Assembly: GCF_021602155.1 (NCBI RefSeq)
Contig: NZ_BQHY01000006.1
Coordinates: 62,001 to 126,000 of the forward strand
Direction of reading: 5' to 3'
Source: Pseudomonas parakoreensis
GTDB taxonomy: Bacteria; Pseudomonadota; Gammaproteobacteria; Pseudomonadales; Pseudomonadaceae
Length of the DNA stretch: 64,000 bases
Within the stretch, counting starts at the first letter, position 1. Every line of letters begins with the position of its first letter. Positions 1 to 9,019 of the stretch are shown in pieces. The position numbers and the translations under genes were made by a program. Under the pieces are notes generated by a model. That model saw only the letters and a list, made by a program, of their open reading frames with translations, did no database searches and was not told where the DNA came from.

Positions 1-1
1 T

Positions 2-112
2 TATCTGTCCCGTGAGCTGTGCGAAAGCAACCAGGCGCGCCTAGACTTCAAACCACGCCAAGGCGGCGGCTGCTTTCGCATCACCTTTGCTCACGGACGG
101 AAACAAAGTTGA
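2..112 (+). CDS. pilS: PilS sensor histidine kinase, C-terminal end only
   Basis: Reading frame 2 is open from the window edge and encodes 36 residues ending in a TGA at 110-112. The segment contains GGGCFRITF, the usual end of a histidine-kinase ATPase domain (the last strand after the G2 box). Its position directly before PilR identifies it as the 3' end of pilS, the membrane sensor kinase of the PilS-PilR pair that controls pilin transcription. The rest of the gene lies outside the window. The stop codon overlaps the proposed TTG start of pilR, so the two are translationally linked. Confidence 0.8.
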   Translation, partial: YLSRELCESNQARLDFKPRQGGGCFRITFAHGRKQS

Positions 113-1455
113 ACACGAGCCCACGGCAAAAAATCCTCATCGTCGACGACGAGCCGGATATCCGCGAACTCCTGGAAATCACCCTGGGACGGATGAAACT
201 CGACACCTTCAGTGCTCGCAACCTCGGCGAAGCCCAGGCGCTGTTACAACGCAATGCGTTCGACCTGTGCCTGACCGACATGCGCCTGCCCGACGGCAGT
301 GGGCTGGACCTGGTGCAGCACATTCAGCAACGTCATCCACAACTGCCAGTGGCGATGATCACCGCCTATGGCAGTCTGGAAACCGCGATCAACGCATTGA
401 AGGCTGGCGCCTTCGACTTCCTCACCAAGCCAGTTGATCTGACGCGCTTGCGTGAACTGGTCAGTACCGCGTTGCGCATGCCGGCGGTGGGCGGCGCCGG
501 CACGTCGATAGACCGACGCCTGCTCGGCGACTCGCTGCCCATGCGCGATCTGCGCAAACAGATCGACAAGCTGGCGCGCAGTCAGGCGCCGGTCTACATC
601 AGCGGAGAATCGGGCAGCGGCAAAGAACTGGTCGCACGGCTGATCCACGAACAGGGACCGCGCGCCAGCAAACAGTTTGTGCCGGTCAATTGCGGGGCGA
701 TTCCGTCCGAGCTGATGGAAAGCGAGTTTTTCGGCCATCGCAAGGGCAGCTTTACCGGCGCGGTCGAGGACAAGCCCGGGCTGTTCCAGGCCGCGCACGG
801 CGGCACCCTGTTTCTCGACGAGGTGGCGGACCTGCCGCTGGCGATGCAGGTCAAACTGCTGCGGGCAATTCAAGAGAAAGCCGTGCGCAGTGTCGGCGGC
901 CAGCAGGAAGCGGTGGTCGATGTGCGCATTCTCTGTGCTACCCACAAGGATCTCGAGGCCGAGGTCGCCGCCGGGCGCTTTCGCCAGGACCTGTATTACC
1001 GCTTGAACGTGATCGAACTGCGCGTGCCGTCCCTGCGCGAACGGCGCGATGACATCCAGGTATTGGCTGCGCACATGCTCCAGCGCCTGGCGGCAGGCAG
1101 CGGTCGAGCGGCGGCCCGCCTGCATCCACAGGCGCTTGAGGCGCTGAAGAGCTACCGCTTCCCGGGGAATGTGCGAGAGCTGGAAAACGTCCTCGAACGG
1201 GCGCACACGCTGTGTGAAAACCAGTTGATCGAGGCGGCGGACTTACGGCTCAGCGAAGGTAATTGTGCGGTTGAGGGCGGCATCGCCGATCTTACCCGGA
1301 TCGACAACCTTGAGGATTATCTGGAGAACGTCGAGCGCAAGCTGATCCTGCAGGCGCTGGAGGAAACCCGCTGGAATCGCACGGCAGCGGCGCAGCGCTT
1401 GAGTCTGTCATTTCGCTCGATGCGCTATCGGCTGAAGAAACTCGGTCTGGATTGA
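109..1455 (+). CDS. pilR: PilR, sigma54-dependent type IV pilus response regulator
   Basis: NtrC-class activator, 448 residues from the chosen start. The receiver domain occupies about residues 8-120, with acidic pocket D13-D14 and phospho-acceptor D57. The AAA+ domain carries Walker A GESGSGKE at 166-173 and the sigma54 contact loop GSFTGA at 213-218. A Fis-type helix-turn-helix lies at the C-terminus (from about WNRTAAAQRL). PilR is phosphorylated by PilS and activates RpoN-dependent pilin transcription; this is family knowledge. The TTG at 109 is preferred because the protein then begins just before the receiver strand and overlaps the pilS stop (TTGA, 109-112). The upstream in-frame extension to 19 lies wholly inside pilS. 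Confidence 0.95.
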   Translation: MNTSPRQKILIVDDEPDIRELLEITLGRMKLDTFSARNLGEAQALLQRNAFDLCLTDMRLPDGSGLDLVQHIQQRHPQLPVAMITAYGSLETAINALKAGAFDFLTKPVDLTRLRELVSTALRMPAVGGAGTSIDRRLLGDSLPMRDLRKQIDKLARSQAPVYISGESGSGKELVARLIHEQGPRASKQFVPVNCGAIPSELMESEFFGHRKGSFTGAVEDKPGLFQAAHGGTLFLDEVADLPLAMQVKLLRAIQEKAVRSVGGQQEAVVDVRILCATHKDLEAEVAAGRFRQDLYYRLNVIELRVPSLRERRDDIQVLAAHMLQRLAAGSGRAAARLHPQALEALKSYRFPGNVRELENVLERAHTLCENQLIEAADLRLSEGNCAVEGGIADLTRIDNLEDYLENVERKLILQALEETRWNRTAAAQRLSLSFRSMRYRLKKLGLD

Positions 1456-1461
1456 TTCGTT

Positions 1462-1536
1462 AAAAGATCGCAGCCTGCGGCAGCTCCTACAGGAAATGCA
1501 TTCCAATGCAGGAGCTGCCGCAGGCTGCGATCTTTT
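1462..1536. repeat. REP-type inverted pair (GATCGCAGCC family)
   Basis: Long imperfect palindrome between pilR and thiO. Its arms contain GATCGCAGCCTGCGGCAGCT and its complement, around a loop of about 20 bases. The same arms recur near 22174, 32925, 41512 and 46029. It may also act as a bidirectional transcription end for the convergent genes. Confidence 0.9.
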
Positions 1537-1545
1537 GCTTTTGCC

Positions 1546-2646
1546 TTAAATACGACCTTCAGGCGCATACGGCGCCGGATCGATAATCGGCGTACGCCCG
1601 AGCATCACATCGGCAAACAACTGACAAGACGCCGGCGCCAGCACCAGGCCGTTGCGGTAATGCCCACAGTTCAGCCACAAACCGTCAAACCCTGGCACCC
1701 GGCCGATATACGGAATCCCCTCCGGCGAACCCGGGCGCAAACCGGCCCAATGCCCCACCACTTCGGCCTCCGCCAGCGCCGGCAGCAATTCGACTGCCGA
1801 AGCCTTGAGGCTCTCCAGCGCGACCTCGGTCGGGGTCTTGTCGAAGCCTTCGTGCTCCAGCGTACTGCCGATCAGAATGTGCCCGTCGCGACGTGGAATC
1901 GCATAACGTCCCTTGGCCAGCACCATGCTCGGCAGGAAATCCGCTGCACACTTGTAGAGAATCATCTGGCCCTTGACCGGCTCCACCGGCAGCGTCAGAT
2001 CCAATGTCTTGAGCAGATCACCGCTCCATGCCCCGGCCGTCAGCACGATCTGCTCGCCGCGGATCAGGCCCTTGGACGTCTCGACGCCAATCACTCGCTC
2101 GCCTTCGCGAACAAACCCGCTGACTTCGCATTGTTCGTGAATCGTCACGTTCGGCAGCGCCAGCAACGCCGCTTTCAGCGACTTCACCAGCCGTGGGTTA
2201 CGCACGTTGGCCACATCGGCCATGTAGATCGCCCGGGCGAACCCGCCACCCAGCACCGGCACCGCGTCGTGCACCGCCGAGATATCCACAGCCCGCAGCG
2301 GACGGTCTTCCCGCTCAGCCCAGGCCAGTGCTTCGGTTTCATCTTCCAGATCCAGCCAGTACAGGCCGGTGGTGTGCACTTCGGGATCAACCCCGGTATC
2401 GGCAAACAGCCGCTCGCCCAGCTGTGGATAAAAATCCTGCGACCAATGCGCCAGCGCGGTGACGGCAGGGCTGTAGCGCCACGGGTACAGCGGGGAAACG
2501 ATGCCGCCACCGGCCCAGGACGATTCCTGGCCGACGTTCGAGCGATCCAGCAGCACCACGCTGCGCACTTCGGAGGCGAGGTTGTAGGCGGTCAGCAGGC
2601 CAATCACCCCGCCACCGACAATCACCACTTGCTGTTGCCTGGTCAT
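1546..2646 (-). CDS. thiO: ThiO, FAD-dependent glycine oxidase
   Basis: Protein of 366 residues of the D-amino-acid-oxidase/DadA fold. The N-terminal dinucleotide-binding motif GGGVIG is at residues 11-16, and the C-terminal part reads WAGLRPGSPEGIPYIG, typical of ThiO. The enzyme oxidises glycine to the imine used to build the thiazole of thiamine; it is cytoplasmic. It sits between pilR and the minor-pilin operon, as PA4548 does in P. aeruginosa, so its position is conserved synteny rather than a functional link to pili. A hairpin (2673-2692) separates it from pilE upstream on the same strand. No cofactor-binding residue appears to be missing. Confidence 0.93.
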   Translation of the reverse strand: MTRQQQVVIVGGGVIGLLTAYNLASEVRSVVLLDRSNVGQESSWAGGGIVSPLYPWRYSPAVTALAHWSQDFYPQLGERLFADTGVDPEVHTTGLYWLDLEDETEALAWAEREDRPLRAVDISAVHDAVPVLGGGFARAIYMADVANVRNPRLVKSLKAALLALPNVTIHEQCEVSGFVREGERVIGVETSKGLIRGEQIVLTAGAWSGDLLKTLDLTLPVEPVKGQMILYKCAADFLPSMVLAKGRYAIPRRDGHILIGSTLEHEGFDKTPTEVALESLKASAVELLPALAEAEVVGHWAGLRPGSPEGIPYIGRVPGFDGLWLNCGHYRNGLVLAPASCQLFADVMLGRTPIIDPAPYAPEGRI

Positions 2647-2672
2647 GTTTGATCCAACCGTAATGAAGACAG

Positions 2673-2692
2673 CGGGCGCAAAGAGGCGCCCG
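2673..2692 (-). terminator. possible terminator of the minor-pilin operon
   Basis: Stem CGGGCGC / GCGCCCG with a six-base loop, just past the pilE stop codon. No T-run follows on the minus strand, so intrinsic termination is uncertain. Confidence 0.4.
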
Positions 2693-2704
2693 TAAGAAGT
2701 TACC

Positions 2705-3106
2705 TCAGCGGCCCCAGCAATCCTTGGTGGTCAGCCCGGTGGTAGCGTTGTTCATGCTTCTGACGCCGGTGTTGGTCAGGGTGAAATCCCCGCACTTGTC
2801 GCTCGCCATGGTCGTACCGGCCTTGCGGGTGGCGGTCAGCAGGAAGGTCTGGTCAGCGATCGTCGGGGTGATGGTGTAAAAATCATTGCCCGTGCTCAGA
2901 CCGGTGATGCCGGTGTAGACGTTGTTTTTGGTGTAGAAGCGCTCGAGGATCTGCGCCTGTTCCGAAAGCAGCGACACCACTTCGGCGCGCCGGCCCTTTT
3001 TCAGGTACTCGGTGTAGCTCGGTGCGGCGATGGTGATGATGATCCCGATGATCGCAATCACGATCATGATCTCGATCAGGGTGAAGCCCCGGTTGAATCT
3101 GCGCAT
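2705..3106 (-). CDS. pilE: PilE, type IV minor pilin
   Basis: Prepilin of 133 residues. The leader ends at G7, cleavage is predicted at G7/F8 within RGFTLIE, and the conserved Glu is at mature position 5 (E12). A hydrophobic N-terminal helix follows. The C-terminal part has a Cys pair (CGDFT ... KDCWGR) that would form the pilin D-loop disulphide. It is the last gene of the fimU-pilV-pilW-pilX-pilY1-pilE run, 15 bases after pilY1. Minor pilins form the priming complex at the pilus tip (family knowledge). The small pilY2 gene found between pilY1 and pilE in P. aeruginosa is absent here. Confidence 0.93.
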   Translation of the reverse strand: MRRFNRGFTLIEIMIVIAIIGIIITIAAPSYTEYLKKGRRAEVVSLLSEQAQILERFYTKNNVYTGITGLSTGNDFYTITPTIADQTFLLTATRKAGTTMASDKCGDFTLTNTGVRSMNNATTGLTTKDCWGR

Positions 3107-3121
3107 GCCTCAAACTCTCAC

Positions 3122-6100
3122 TTACTGTATTTGTCGCCACATGATACGACGGCTGCCGCCACCGGATTTTTCCACCAGCGTGGTCACGGTGCCACTGGAA
3201 TCGTTGACGAGCTTGCGAGTCCCGCCGTTGACGATGGCGTTCAGGGTCGGAATCCCGCCGGTGAAAACCACGCCACTGGAAATCGTGTCGTTGCTGTCGA
3301 CCACGCCATCGGAATTGGTGTCGAGCACCGCGTAGTTGAGCATCTTACCGCTGAACGCATCGAGTTCGACCAGTTTGCCGGTACCGAAACTGGCACAAGG
3401 GTCCGTGGTGTCGACACTGGCGGTGGTAAACACGATGCGTCCGAGCACCAGACTGGCCTGATTGATCACCCGCTCGCCGGTCAGCACATTGTTGTACACC
3501 AAAGGCAGATACCAGCCCTTCTCCCCCGGATAGGTCGTGTCGTTCTGGCTGGTGGTGATGAACTGTCCGGTGCTGCCGGAGAACACGCCTGTCACCGCCT
3601 GCGCCTGCAGGCTGCTGACCGTCAACTGTCCGGAACCGCCGTCGGCATCCCACACTGAGTAGAACGCCTGCAAATCCTTGTTGGTCTTGTCGGCGGTCTC
3701 GTTGAATTTGCCGGTGCCGACGAAGATCTGTTTGCCCCCCAGCGAATTGTCCGCCAGCAGCGGCTGCGCGGTGATCGGCTGAGTCGCCCCGCCCGCCGTG
3801 GTGAACAGTGGTTTGCCGGAAAACGCCACGCCCCAGCTGTCGGTCGACGTCGCGCTCAGATCGAATTTCCACAGGCGCCCTTTCAAATCACCGCCGTAGG
3901 CGGCCTGCACCACGTTCGAAGAATTGACCTTGAGCTTGACCGACGACAGACCATTGGTGGTCTCGGTGCTGTCGATGACGATCTTCTTGATCAACGAACC
4001 GTCACGCACATCCAGCACATACAAAGCCGCCACTCCGGAGTTGCTGCCATAACCATTGGCAATGAACGCCGCCCAGCGACCATCGGCCAAGCGTGCCACT
4101 TCCGGGCGCGCGTAGGCATAACCCAGATCATTAAATGCGTTGGCTGTGTTCGCTGTGGCGGGTGCGCTGACTTCCCACAAGGCATTGAGCACATTGCCCG
4201 CAGACGCGTCGAACAGTTGCAGCGCGTAGAAAGTCTTGCCGCCAGCACCGGTGCCGCCGATGGCCAGGGTTTTCCAGGCGCTGTTGATTTGCGCGTCATA
4301 CACACCAACCTGGCCGTCCACCAGAAATTTATGGCTGACGCCATTGATGTACGCCGGATCGGCAATCAGCCGCAGGGACGGCAACACGCTGGACGGCATG
4401 TAGGCATAACGTCGAGTGCCGTTGGCCGAGTTGATCACGTTGACGAAGCCGTCGTTGGCGTTCACCACCAGACTCGAATTCATGTTCGCTGCCTTGGTGG
4501 TCAGGTACGTGGTGTAAGTGGTGTCGCCCGACAGGTCGGAGGCGGTTTTATCACTGGGCGAAGCCAGCACCAGTGGCGAGTTGATGATGTCGCCGAGCAA
4601 TACGCTGCGCACCTTTAGCCCGGTCTTGTTGGTGCCCTTGCTCCACTCCACCAGATCGCTGCCGCTGATGCCGGTGGGCAGGCTCTGGCTGAGCGCCGTC
4701 TGTTGGGACGCGGAAAAGTTGCCGTAGGCCAGCGTCACGGCGGCGTTGCTGCTGGTGTTCCACGATTGATAGGTCGGTGCGGTCGCGCCCGGGACAATGG
4801 TGGTATCGGTGGTCCACAGGGCCGCCGAGGTGTTCACCGCGCCCGCCGAAGTGAAGCCGAATGACTTGATCGTGCCACGCCAGTCCTTGGGGTCGTAGCT
4901 GGTCTGGAAATAACTGGTGCCACTGGCCAGCGTGGTGCCGCTGGTGACTCCCGCGCCACCGGAACCGGCCTTGGAGGTGATATCGCTCAACGCCGAAGAC
5001 AATGCGGTGTTGAGACCGGTGCTGTCGGTCGCCTGGTAATAGCGGCCCTGCCCGTAGCTGGCAGCGTCCGAGAGCATGTCGTTGTCGGCGGTAAAACCGA
5101 CGGTATAGGTATTCATGTTCTGCTTGGGAAAATCCACCGCGTTCCAGCTTTTGCCGGCAGCGTCTGTCCCCGTCGAACGCATGTCGATGTCGAACGCAAA
5201 CTTGGCAATGTCATCCAGATACAGCGTGTCACCCTCGTTATCGCCATTGGGGTTGTTGCCGTCATTGTTGATGCCGTCCCAGTTCGGCAGACGACTGCCG
5301 CCCAACGGATCATTGCTCGGGAAGGTGCGGTCGTAGGTCGGCAAACCGTCGGTGATGACCACGCCGTAGTTTTTCTGGCAGCGGTACTGGATCGGACTGG
5401 TGTAAGTCGTCGGCGTGCTGTTGTAGTACGGCGCCATGCCGCGCATGTAGCGGGTGATTTCGTAGTAGGTTTCCGCCAGCGGCGTGTTGGCCACGGCACC
5501 TAAAGCGTTGATCGAGGAAATCAGCGCATTGTAGTTGGTGTCGGCCTGCGCCTGGGTCACGCTGCCGGACACCGGAGACAGGTCGCTGATGCCGCGGGCA
5601 ATGTAGCCACCATTCCCGGGATTGTTGTTGGTGACCGGGTTGAAGGTCGACAGGCCCATGCGCAAGTTACGGTTGCTGGTGACCAGGGCGGTGGACACGT
5701 TGCGCGCGACGTTGATCCGGTAGTCGTTGGGAATCGCCCCGGTGGTGAAGTCGCGGGTGCCGTTGTTGATCGCCAGACTGACCACATAAGCAATGTAATC
5801 CCCCGTGTAGCGCGTATTGCCGCCGCCCACCGGATCAGGCAGTTTCAGGCACAGCGGTGCAATGCTGTTGTTGTAAAAGGCGAAGGCGCCGCCGGAACAG
5901 CCGGATGTCGGCAGGTTCGATAAAAACACCGGATCGCCGGTAATCGCTGGCGCATTCAATGCCGAACACAGGCCAAGAAACGCATTGCACTGCCGGGCCG
6001 GGGTGCGCGTGACGTTCGGGTCGAATCCTGCCGCGTAAATGATGCTGTTCATGCTGCCGGAATCGTCGATCAGCAACATTACGTTGGGCGGCACCGCCGC

Positions 6101-6211
6101 TGCGCTCAAGAGTGGCGAATCGGACGGCGTGAACGCATACGCCGGCGCCGCCAGATACAAGCCCAGCAGCATGCCCGTCAACAGTGTCCGGCAGCGCTCA
6201 ATACTTCGCAT
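3122..6211 (-). CDS. pilY1: PilY1, type IV pilus tip adhesin
   Basis: Predicted protein of 1029 residues with a signal peptide (cleavage near PAYA/FTP). An N-terminal von Willebrand A-like region has the MIDAS motif DDSGS at residues 49-53. The C-terminal half is a PilY1 beta-propeller with a calcium-loop motif beginning DTNSDG near residue 964, close to the C-terminus. PilY1 caps the pilus, controls extension and retraction and acts in surface sensing with PilW/PilX (family knowledge). The ATG at 6211 is preferred over 6229: it opens directly onto the signal peptide and overlaps the pilX stop by 14 bases. It is somewhat shorter than the P. aeruginosa protein (about 1160 residues). The coding sequence is uninterrupted. 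Confidence 0.94.
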   Translation of the reverse strand: MRSIERCRTLLTGMLLGLYLAAPAYAFTPSDSPLLSAAAVPPNVMLLIDDSGSMNSIIYAAGFDPNVTRTPARQCNAFLGLCSALNAPAITGDPVFLSNLPTSGCSGGAFAFYNNSIAPLCLKLPDPVGGGNTRYTGDYIAYVVSLAINNGTRDFTTGAIPNDYRINVARNVSTALVTSNRNLRMGLSTFNPVTNNNPGNGGYIARGISDLSPVSGSVTQAQADTNYNALISSINALGAVANTPLAETYYEITRYMRGMAPYYNSTPTTYTSPIQYRCQKNYGVVITDGLPTYDRTFPSNDPLGGSRLPNWDGINNDGNNPNGDNEGDTLYLDDIAKFAFDIDMRSTGTDAAGKSWNAVDFPKQNMNTYTVGFTADNDMLSDAASYGQGRYYQATDSTGLNTALSSALSDITSKAGSGGAGVTSGTTLASGTSYFQTSYDPKDWRGTIKSFGFTSAGAVNTSAALWTTDTTIVPGATAPTYQSWNTSSNAAVTLAYGNFSASQQTALSQSLPTGISGSDLVEWSKGTNKTGLKVRSVLLGDIINSPLVLASPSDKTASDLSGDTTYTTYLTTKAANMNSSLVVNANDGFVNVINSANGTRRYAYMPSSVLPSLRLIADPAYINGVSHKFLVDGQVGVYDAQINSAWKTLAIGGTGAGGKTFYALQLFDASAGNVLNALWEVSAPATANTANAFNDLGYAYARPEVARLADGRWAAFIANGYGSNSGVAALYVLDVRDGSLIKKIVIDSTETTNGLSSVKLKVNSSNVVQAAYGGDLKGRLWKFDLSATSTDSWGVAFSGKPLFTTAGGATQPITAQPLLADNSLGGKQIFVGTGKFNETADKTNKDLQAFYSVWDADGGSGQLTVSSLQAQAVTGVFSGSTGQFITTSQNDTTYPGEKGWYLPLVYNNVLTGERVINQASLVLGRIVFTTASVDTTDPCASFGTGKLVELDAFSGKMLNYAVLDTNSDGVVDSNDTISSGVVFTGGIPTLNAIVNGGTRKLVNDSSGTVTTLVEKSGGGSRRIMWRQIQ

Positions 6212-6677
6212 AGACACTCTCCACCACACTGCGCGAAGTGCCAGCGATACCGATCGCAGTGACCCGATACAGGGTCGCCGACGTGTTGCTCGGCACGTTG
6301 ACCGCCGTCAGAGTGGTACCGATGTTCTGTACACCATAAAAGCCGTTACCGGCTGCGATCCACGTTACGCCGGAAGTCGAATTGAGCCCCGCCGCACTGA
6401 CCACCGAGGACTCTGCTGGCGGCGCACACTGCGTGGTATTGGCACACACCGCCAGCGAGTAGCTGTCGAGTTGCACCGCACTCTCGCCGATACGCAGCGC
6501 GGCCTCGGCGGTCTGGAACGACTGATTGCGCAGGCTGACGCTGCCGGCCATTTTCTCCTGCAGGTTGGCGCTCTGCATCGAGGACAGCCCGATCAAGGTC
6601 AACAGCAACAGGAACACCAGACTGACCAGCAGCGCCATTCCGCGCTGGTTTTGCCGCTGGTTGAATGCAACTTTCAT
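6198..6677 (-). CDS. pilX: PilX, type IV minor pilin (GspK-like)
   Basis: Prepilin of 159 residues with predicted cleavage in QRG/MALLV (after G13). The residue at mature position 5 is Val rather than Glu, as in GspK-like tip subunits. The hydrophobic helix MALLVSLVFLLLLTLIGL follows. The ATG at 6677 is chosen over the upstream one at 6692 because a GAGGG ribosome-binding site lies at good distance and the longer form would overlap pilW. It ends by overlapping the pilY1 start. PilX is part of the minor-pilin priming complex that presents PilY1. Confidence 0.9.
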   Translation of the reverse strand: MKVAFNQRQNQRGMALLVSLVFLLLLTLIGLSSMQSANLQEKMAGSVSLRNQSFQTAEAALRIGESAVQLDSYSLAVCANTTQCAPPAESSVVSAAGLNSTSGVTWIAAGNGFYGVQNIGTTLTAVNVPSNTSATLYRVTAIGIAGTSRSVVESVYAKY

Positions 6678-6688
6678 CAGCCCGGCCC

Positions 6689-7402
6689 TCACTGCAAGCG
6701 GTTGCGCAATGCGGCAACCACGTTGAAGGTTTGATTGGCCACCCGATTGTTCGGGTCGGTGAGGGTCAGGCTCAGGCGCACACTGCGGATACGCGCCGGA
6801 TCACTGGGGTTGGCGCTGTAAGAGGAAGCCGCGACGTCAGTGGCGGACGCGGCCAGGCCGAAGATCACATTAAAGGCACTGACGTTATTCACCAGCACCT
6901 GTTGGGTCGGGGTGCCGCTGCCGGTGCCTATGAGAATCTGGTTGTTGCTGAAGCTGTAGATCAAACGGCGGATCGGAAAGGCGATCTGCCCGCTCGCCGC
7001 CGCCCGCAACCCGGTATAGGCCGTGGCGCTGTTGCGGCAATCGGAGAGCACCGTCCAGGTCGGTGTGCCGCCACTGCCGCCAACATCGGCGGTGACCAGG
7101 GTCAGCTTGAGGTTGCTGTTGTCCCAGTTGATCGGCGTAACCTGCGCCGCGTAGAAATCCCCTGCCGAACTCGCGTCAGTAATCGTGCCCAGGCAGCCAA
7201 ACATGCCGACCATGCGCAGTTCCTGGATCATCTTGCTCAGGACAAAACGCGCGTCTTCCTGCATCGCAGCGGCGGTGTTCTGGCTGACGTAAGTGTTTTT
7301 GGCTGCAAGGAACGTCTGCACCACCCCCAGTACGATGATCAGCCCAAGCGCCAACGCGATGAGCATTTCGATCAGGCCGAACCCTCGCTGATCATGCTTC
7401 AT
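6689..7402 (-). CDS. pilW: PilW, type IV minor pilin
   Basis: Prepilin of 237 residues, cleavage after G7 in QRG/FGLIE, with Glu at mature position 5. It is larger than the other minor pilins, as usual for PilW (GspJ-like). The start codon overlaps the pilV stop by four bases (ATGA), indicating translational coupling. In P. aeruginosa PilW works with PilX and PilY1 in surface sensing and in c-di-GMP signalling through SadC. Confidence 0.92.
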   Translation of the reverse strand: MKHDQRGFGLIEMLIALALGLIIVLGVVQTFLAAKNTYVSQNTAAAMQEDARFVLSKMIQELRMVGMFGCLGTITDASSAGDFYAAQVTPINWDNSNLKLTLVTADVGGSGGTPTWTVLSDCRNSATAYTGLRAAASGQIAFPIRRLIYSFSNNQILIGTGSGTPTQQVLVNNVSAFNVIFGLAASATDVAASSYSANPSDPARIRSVRLSLTLTDPNNRVANQTFNVVAALRNRLQ

Positions 7403-7848
7403 GGCGTGGCCACCGGGTCGACCGTGGCGCGACTGGTCAGAACGAAGCTGCGTGTGGTACCGGTGGCATTCGCGGCCCGCGAGTCATTCCAGTTGATGGT
7501 GATGGTGTACACCCGCTGATTGAGGGTGATCGTGCCCGTGGCGGTGGGCCCGCCGAAATTGACGATGTTGGTGGTGAAGTCGTAAAGATCCTGATCGCGG
7601 GCCACGCCGAGATTGCCCGAGGTCGGCGGCGTCACCGTGTAGTCGGCGGCAGCGTTGGCGCGGATGCGGTCCATCATGTCGTAGGCGATAAAGCTGGCCT
7701 GACTGGTCATCCGTGAACTGTCGGTGTATTTGAGCGCATTGAGCTGCACGGCGGCTGCGCCCAATATCCCGACCGTCAGAATCAGCAACGCGACCAGCAC
7801 TTCGATCAGCGACATGCCCTCCTGTGCCTGTGTGCTCCCTGCCCTCAT
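7399..7848 (-). CDS. pilV: PilV, type IV minor pilin
   Basis: Prepilin of 149 residues with cleavage after G11 in QEG/MSLIE and Glu at mature position 5 (E16). The helix IEVLVALLILTVGILG is typical of the PilV/GspI family. The ATG at 7848 gives an ATGA overlap with the fimU stop (7845-7848), which decides against the longer frame start at 7887. A second four-base overlap links it to pilW. Confidence 0.92.
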   Translation of the reverse strand: MRAGSTQAQEGMSLIEVLVALLILTVGILGAAAVQLNALKYTDSSRMTSQASFIAYDMMDRIRANAAADYTVTPPTSGNLGVARDQDLYDFTTNIVNFGGPTATGTITLNQRVYTITINWNDSRAANATGTTRSFVLTSRATVDPVATP

Positions 7849-8318
7849 CCGCAACTTCCACCCGATTGAATTCGTCCGTTCAGACACACGTTCAGCGTCC
7901 TGCTTTGCGTTCCCAGCACGTAACTGATGGCCACCGCTGTCGACGGCGCCGCCAGGCCACCCAGATTATTGAAATCCAGTGCGGACACTCCTGAGGGTAG
8001 CGTCAGAGTCGCGCCGCTGCTCATCGCTGGAACAACCCGCAATACATTGGCCGCAGTGCCAGTACCGTCGTAGACCGACAATTCGCCGGTCCACACGCTG
8101 CCGCCGGCGCTCGGGCGCAAGCGTGTGGTCACGCCGCGATCAATCGCCTCCAGCCGCGCAAAGTTGATGGCACGCTGCAGGTCGCCCATTTCCGTATCGG
8201 CCTTGCTGCTCTGGATCGAGCGGGTGAAACCCGGCACCGCCAGGGTGATGAGGATCACCATCACGGCGACCGCAGCCAACAACTCGGGCAGCGTGAAACC
8301 TTTTGTACGATGATCCAT
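7845..8318 (-). CDS. fimU: FimU, type IV minor pilin (GspH/FimT domain)
   Basis: First gene of the minor-pilin operon, 157 residues. Prepilin motif TKG/FTLPE with Glu at mature position 5 (E12), followed by a GspH-type globular domain ending with two Cys (NVCLNGRIQSGGSCG). The ATG at 8318 is chosen because GGAGGG precedes it at a suitable distance and the leader is then six residues plus G7. It is divergent from fimT with about 130 bases between the two starts, which must hold both promoters. Confidence 0.88.
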   Translation of the reverse strand: MDHRTKGFTLPELLAAVAVMVILITLAVPGFTRSIQSSKADTEMGDLQRAINFARLEAIDRGVTTRLRPSAGGSVWTGELSVYDGTGTAANVLRVVPAMSSGATLTLPSGVSALDFNNLGGLAAPSTAVAISYVLGTQSRTLNVCLNGRIQSGGSCG

Positions 8319-8449
8319 CGATGCCCTCCGTTGCCGTCGGCTATACCTGCTTCTACAAACTAGAACATTCAACCGGCCTGCGTCGGTTGATTTGCCCTGC
8401 CCGGCGAAAAGGATCGTGCCGGGCTTCATGCTCCACGGAGGGAGTCGTC

Positions 8450-9019
8450 ATGCCGCAACAGGGTTTCAGCCTGATCGAATTGCTTATGGGACTGGCGATT
8501 GGCGCAATTGTTCTGTCACTGGTCAGTCCGGCGTTCGCCGCCTTCACCGAGTCGACTCATCGCGAGCAGGCAGCGCGGTCGCTGCTCGAGGGCATTCGCA
8601 ACGCCCGCACCCTGGCCATCACCCGCAACCAGAGTGTGGTAATCCATGGCATCAATGGCGACTGGAGTCAGGGCTGGCGGATCATTCTGGATCTCAACGG
8701 CAAGGGGCCGCAGGACAGCAGCAATCCGCTGCTGGTGGAGCAGGCGAGTGACGGACGAATACCGATCGTCGGCAATTGGGCGGTAAGTCGTTATGTGCGT
8801 TTCAGCAGTCTGGGACAACCGCTGATGCCCGGGCGGGCGTTTCAGGCGGGGACGCTACATATCTGCTCGGCACGCGAGCCGGTCAGCCAACTCCAGGTGG
8901 TGCTGGCGGCAACCGGTCGGGTGCGCCTGACCAGCGCAAAGGCTGAGCAGGCACTGTGCCTGAAGACGAAGAACGTCAGATCGAGCGGACGCGCAGCTCT
9001 TTCGGCATCGAGAAGGTGA
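8450..9019 (+). CDS. fimT: FimT-type pseudopilin (GspH domain)
   Basis: Prepilin of 189 residues starting [10 protein letters not shown], with a very short leader and Glu at mature position 5 (E10). A GspH domain follows, with [17 protein letters not shown] typical of FimT. A GGAGGG ribosome-binding site precedes the ATG. It is divergent from fimU and convergent with ispH, whose 3' end it overlaps by 44 bases. FimT-type pseudopilins are linked to DNA uptake in some gammaproteobacteria; whether this one binds DNA is not shown by the sequence. Its last 20 residues or so are basic and lie mostly in the overlap. Confidence 0.88.
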   Translation: MPQQGFSLIELLMGLAIGAIVLSLVSPAFAAFTESTHREQAARSLLEGIRNARTLAITRNQSVVIHGINGDWSQGWRIILDLNGKGPQDSSNPLLVEQASDGRIPIVGNWAVSRYVRFSSLGQPLMPGRAFQAGTLHICSAREPVSQLQVVLAATGRVRLTSAKAEQALCLKTKNVRSSGRAALSASRR

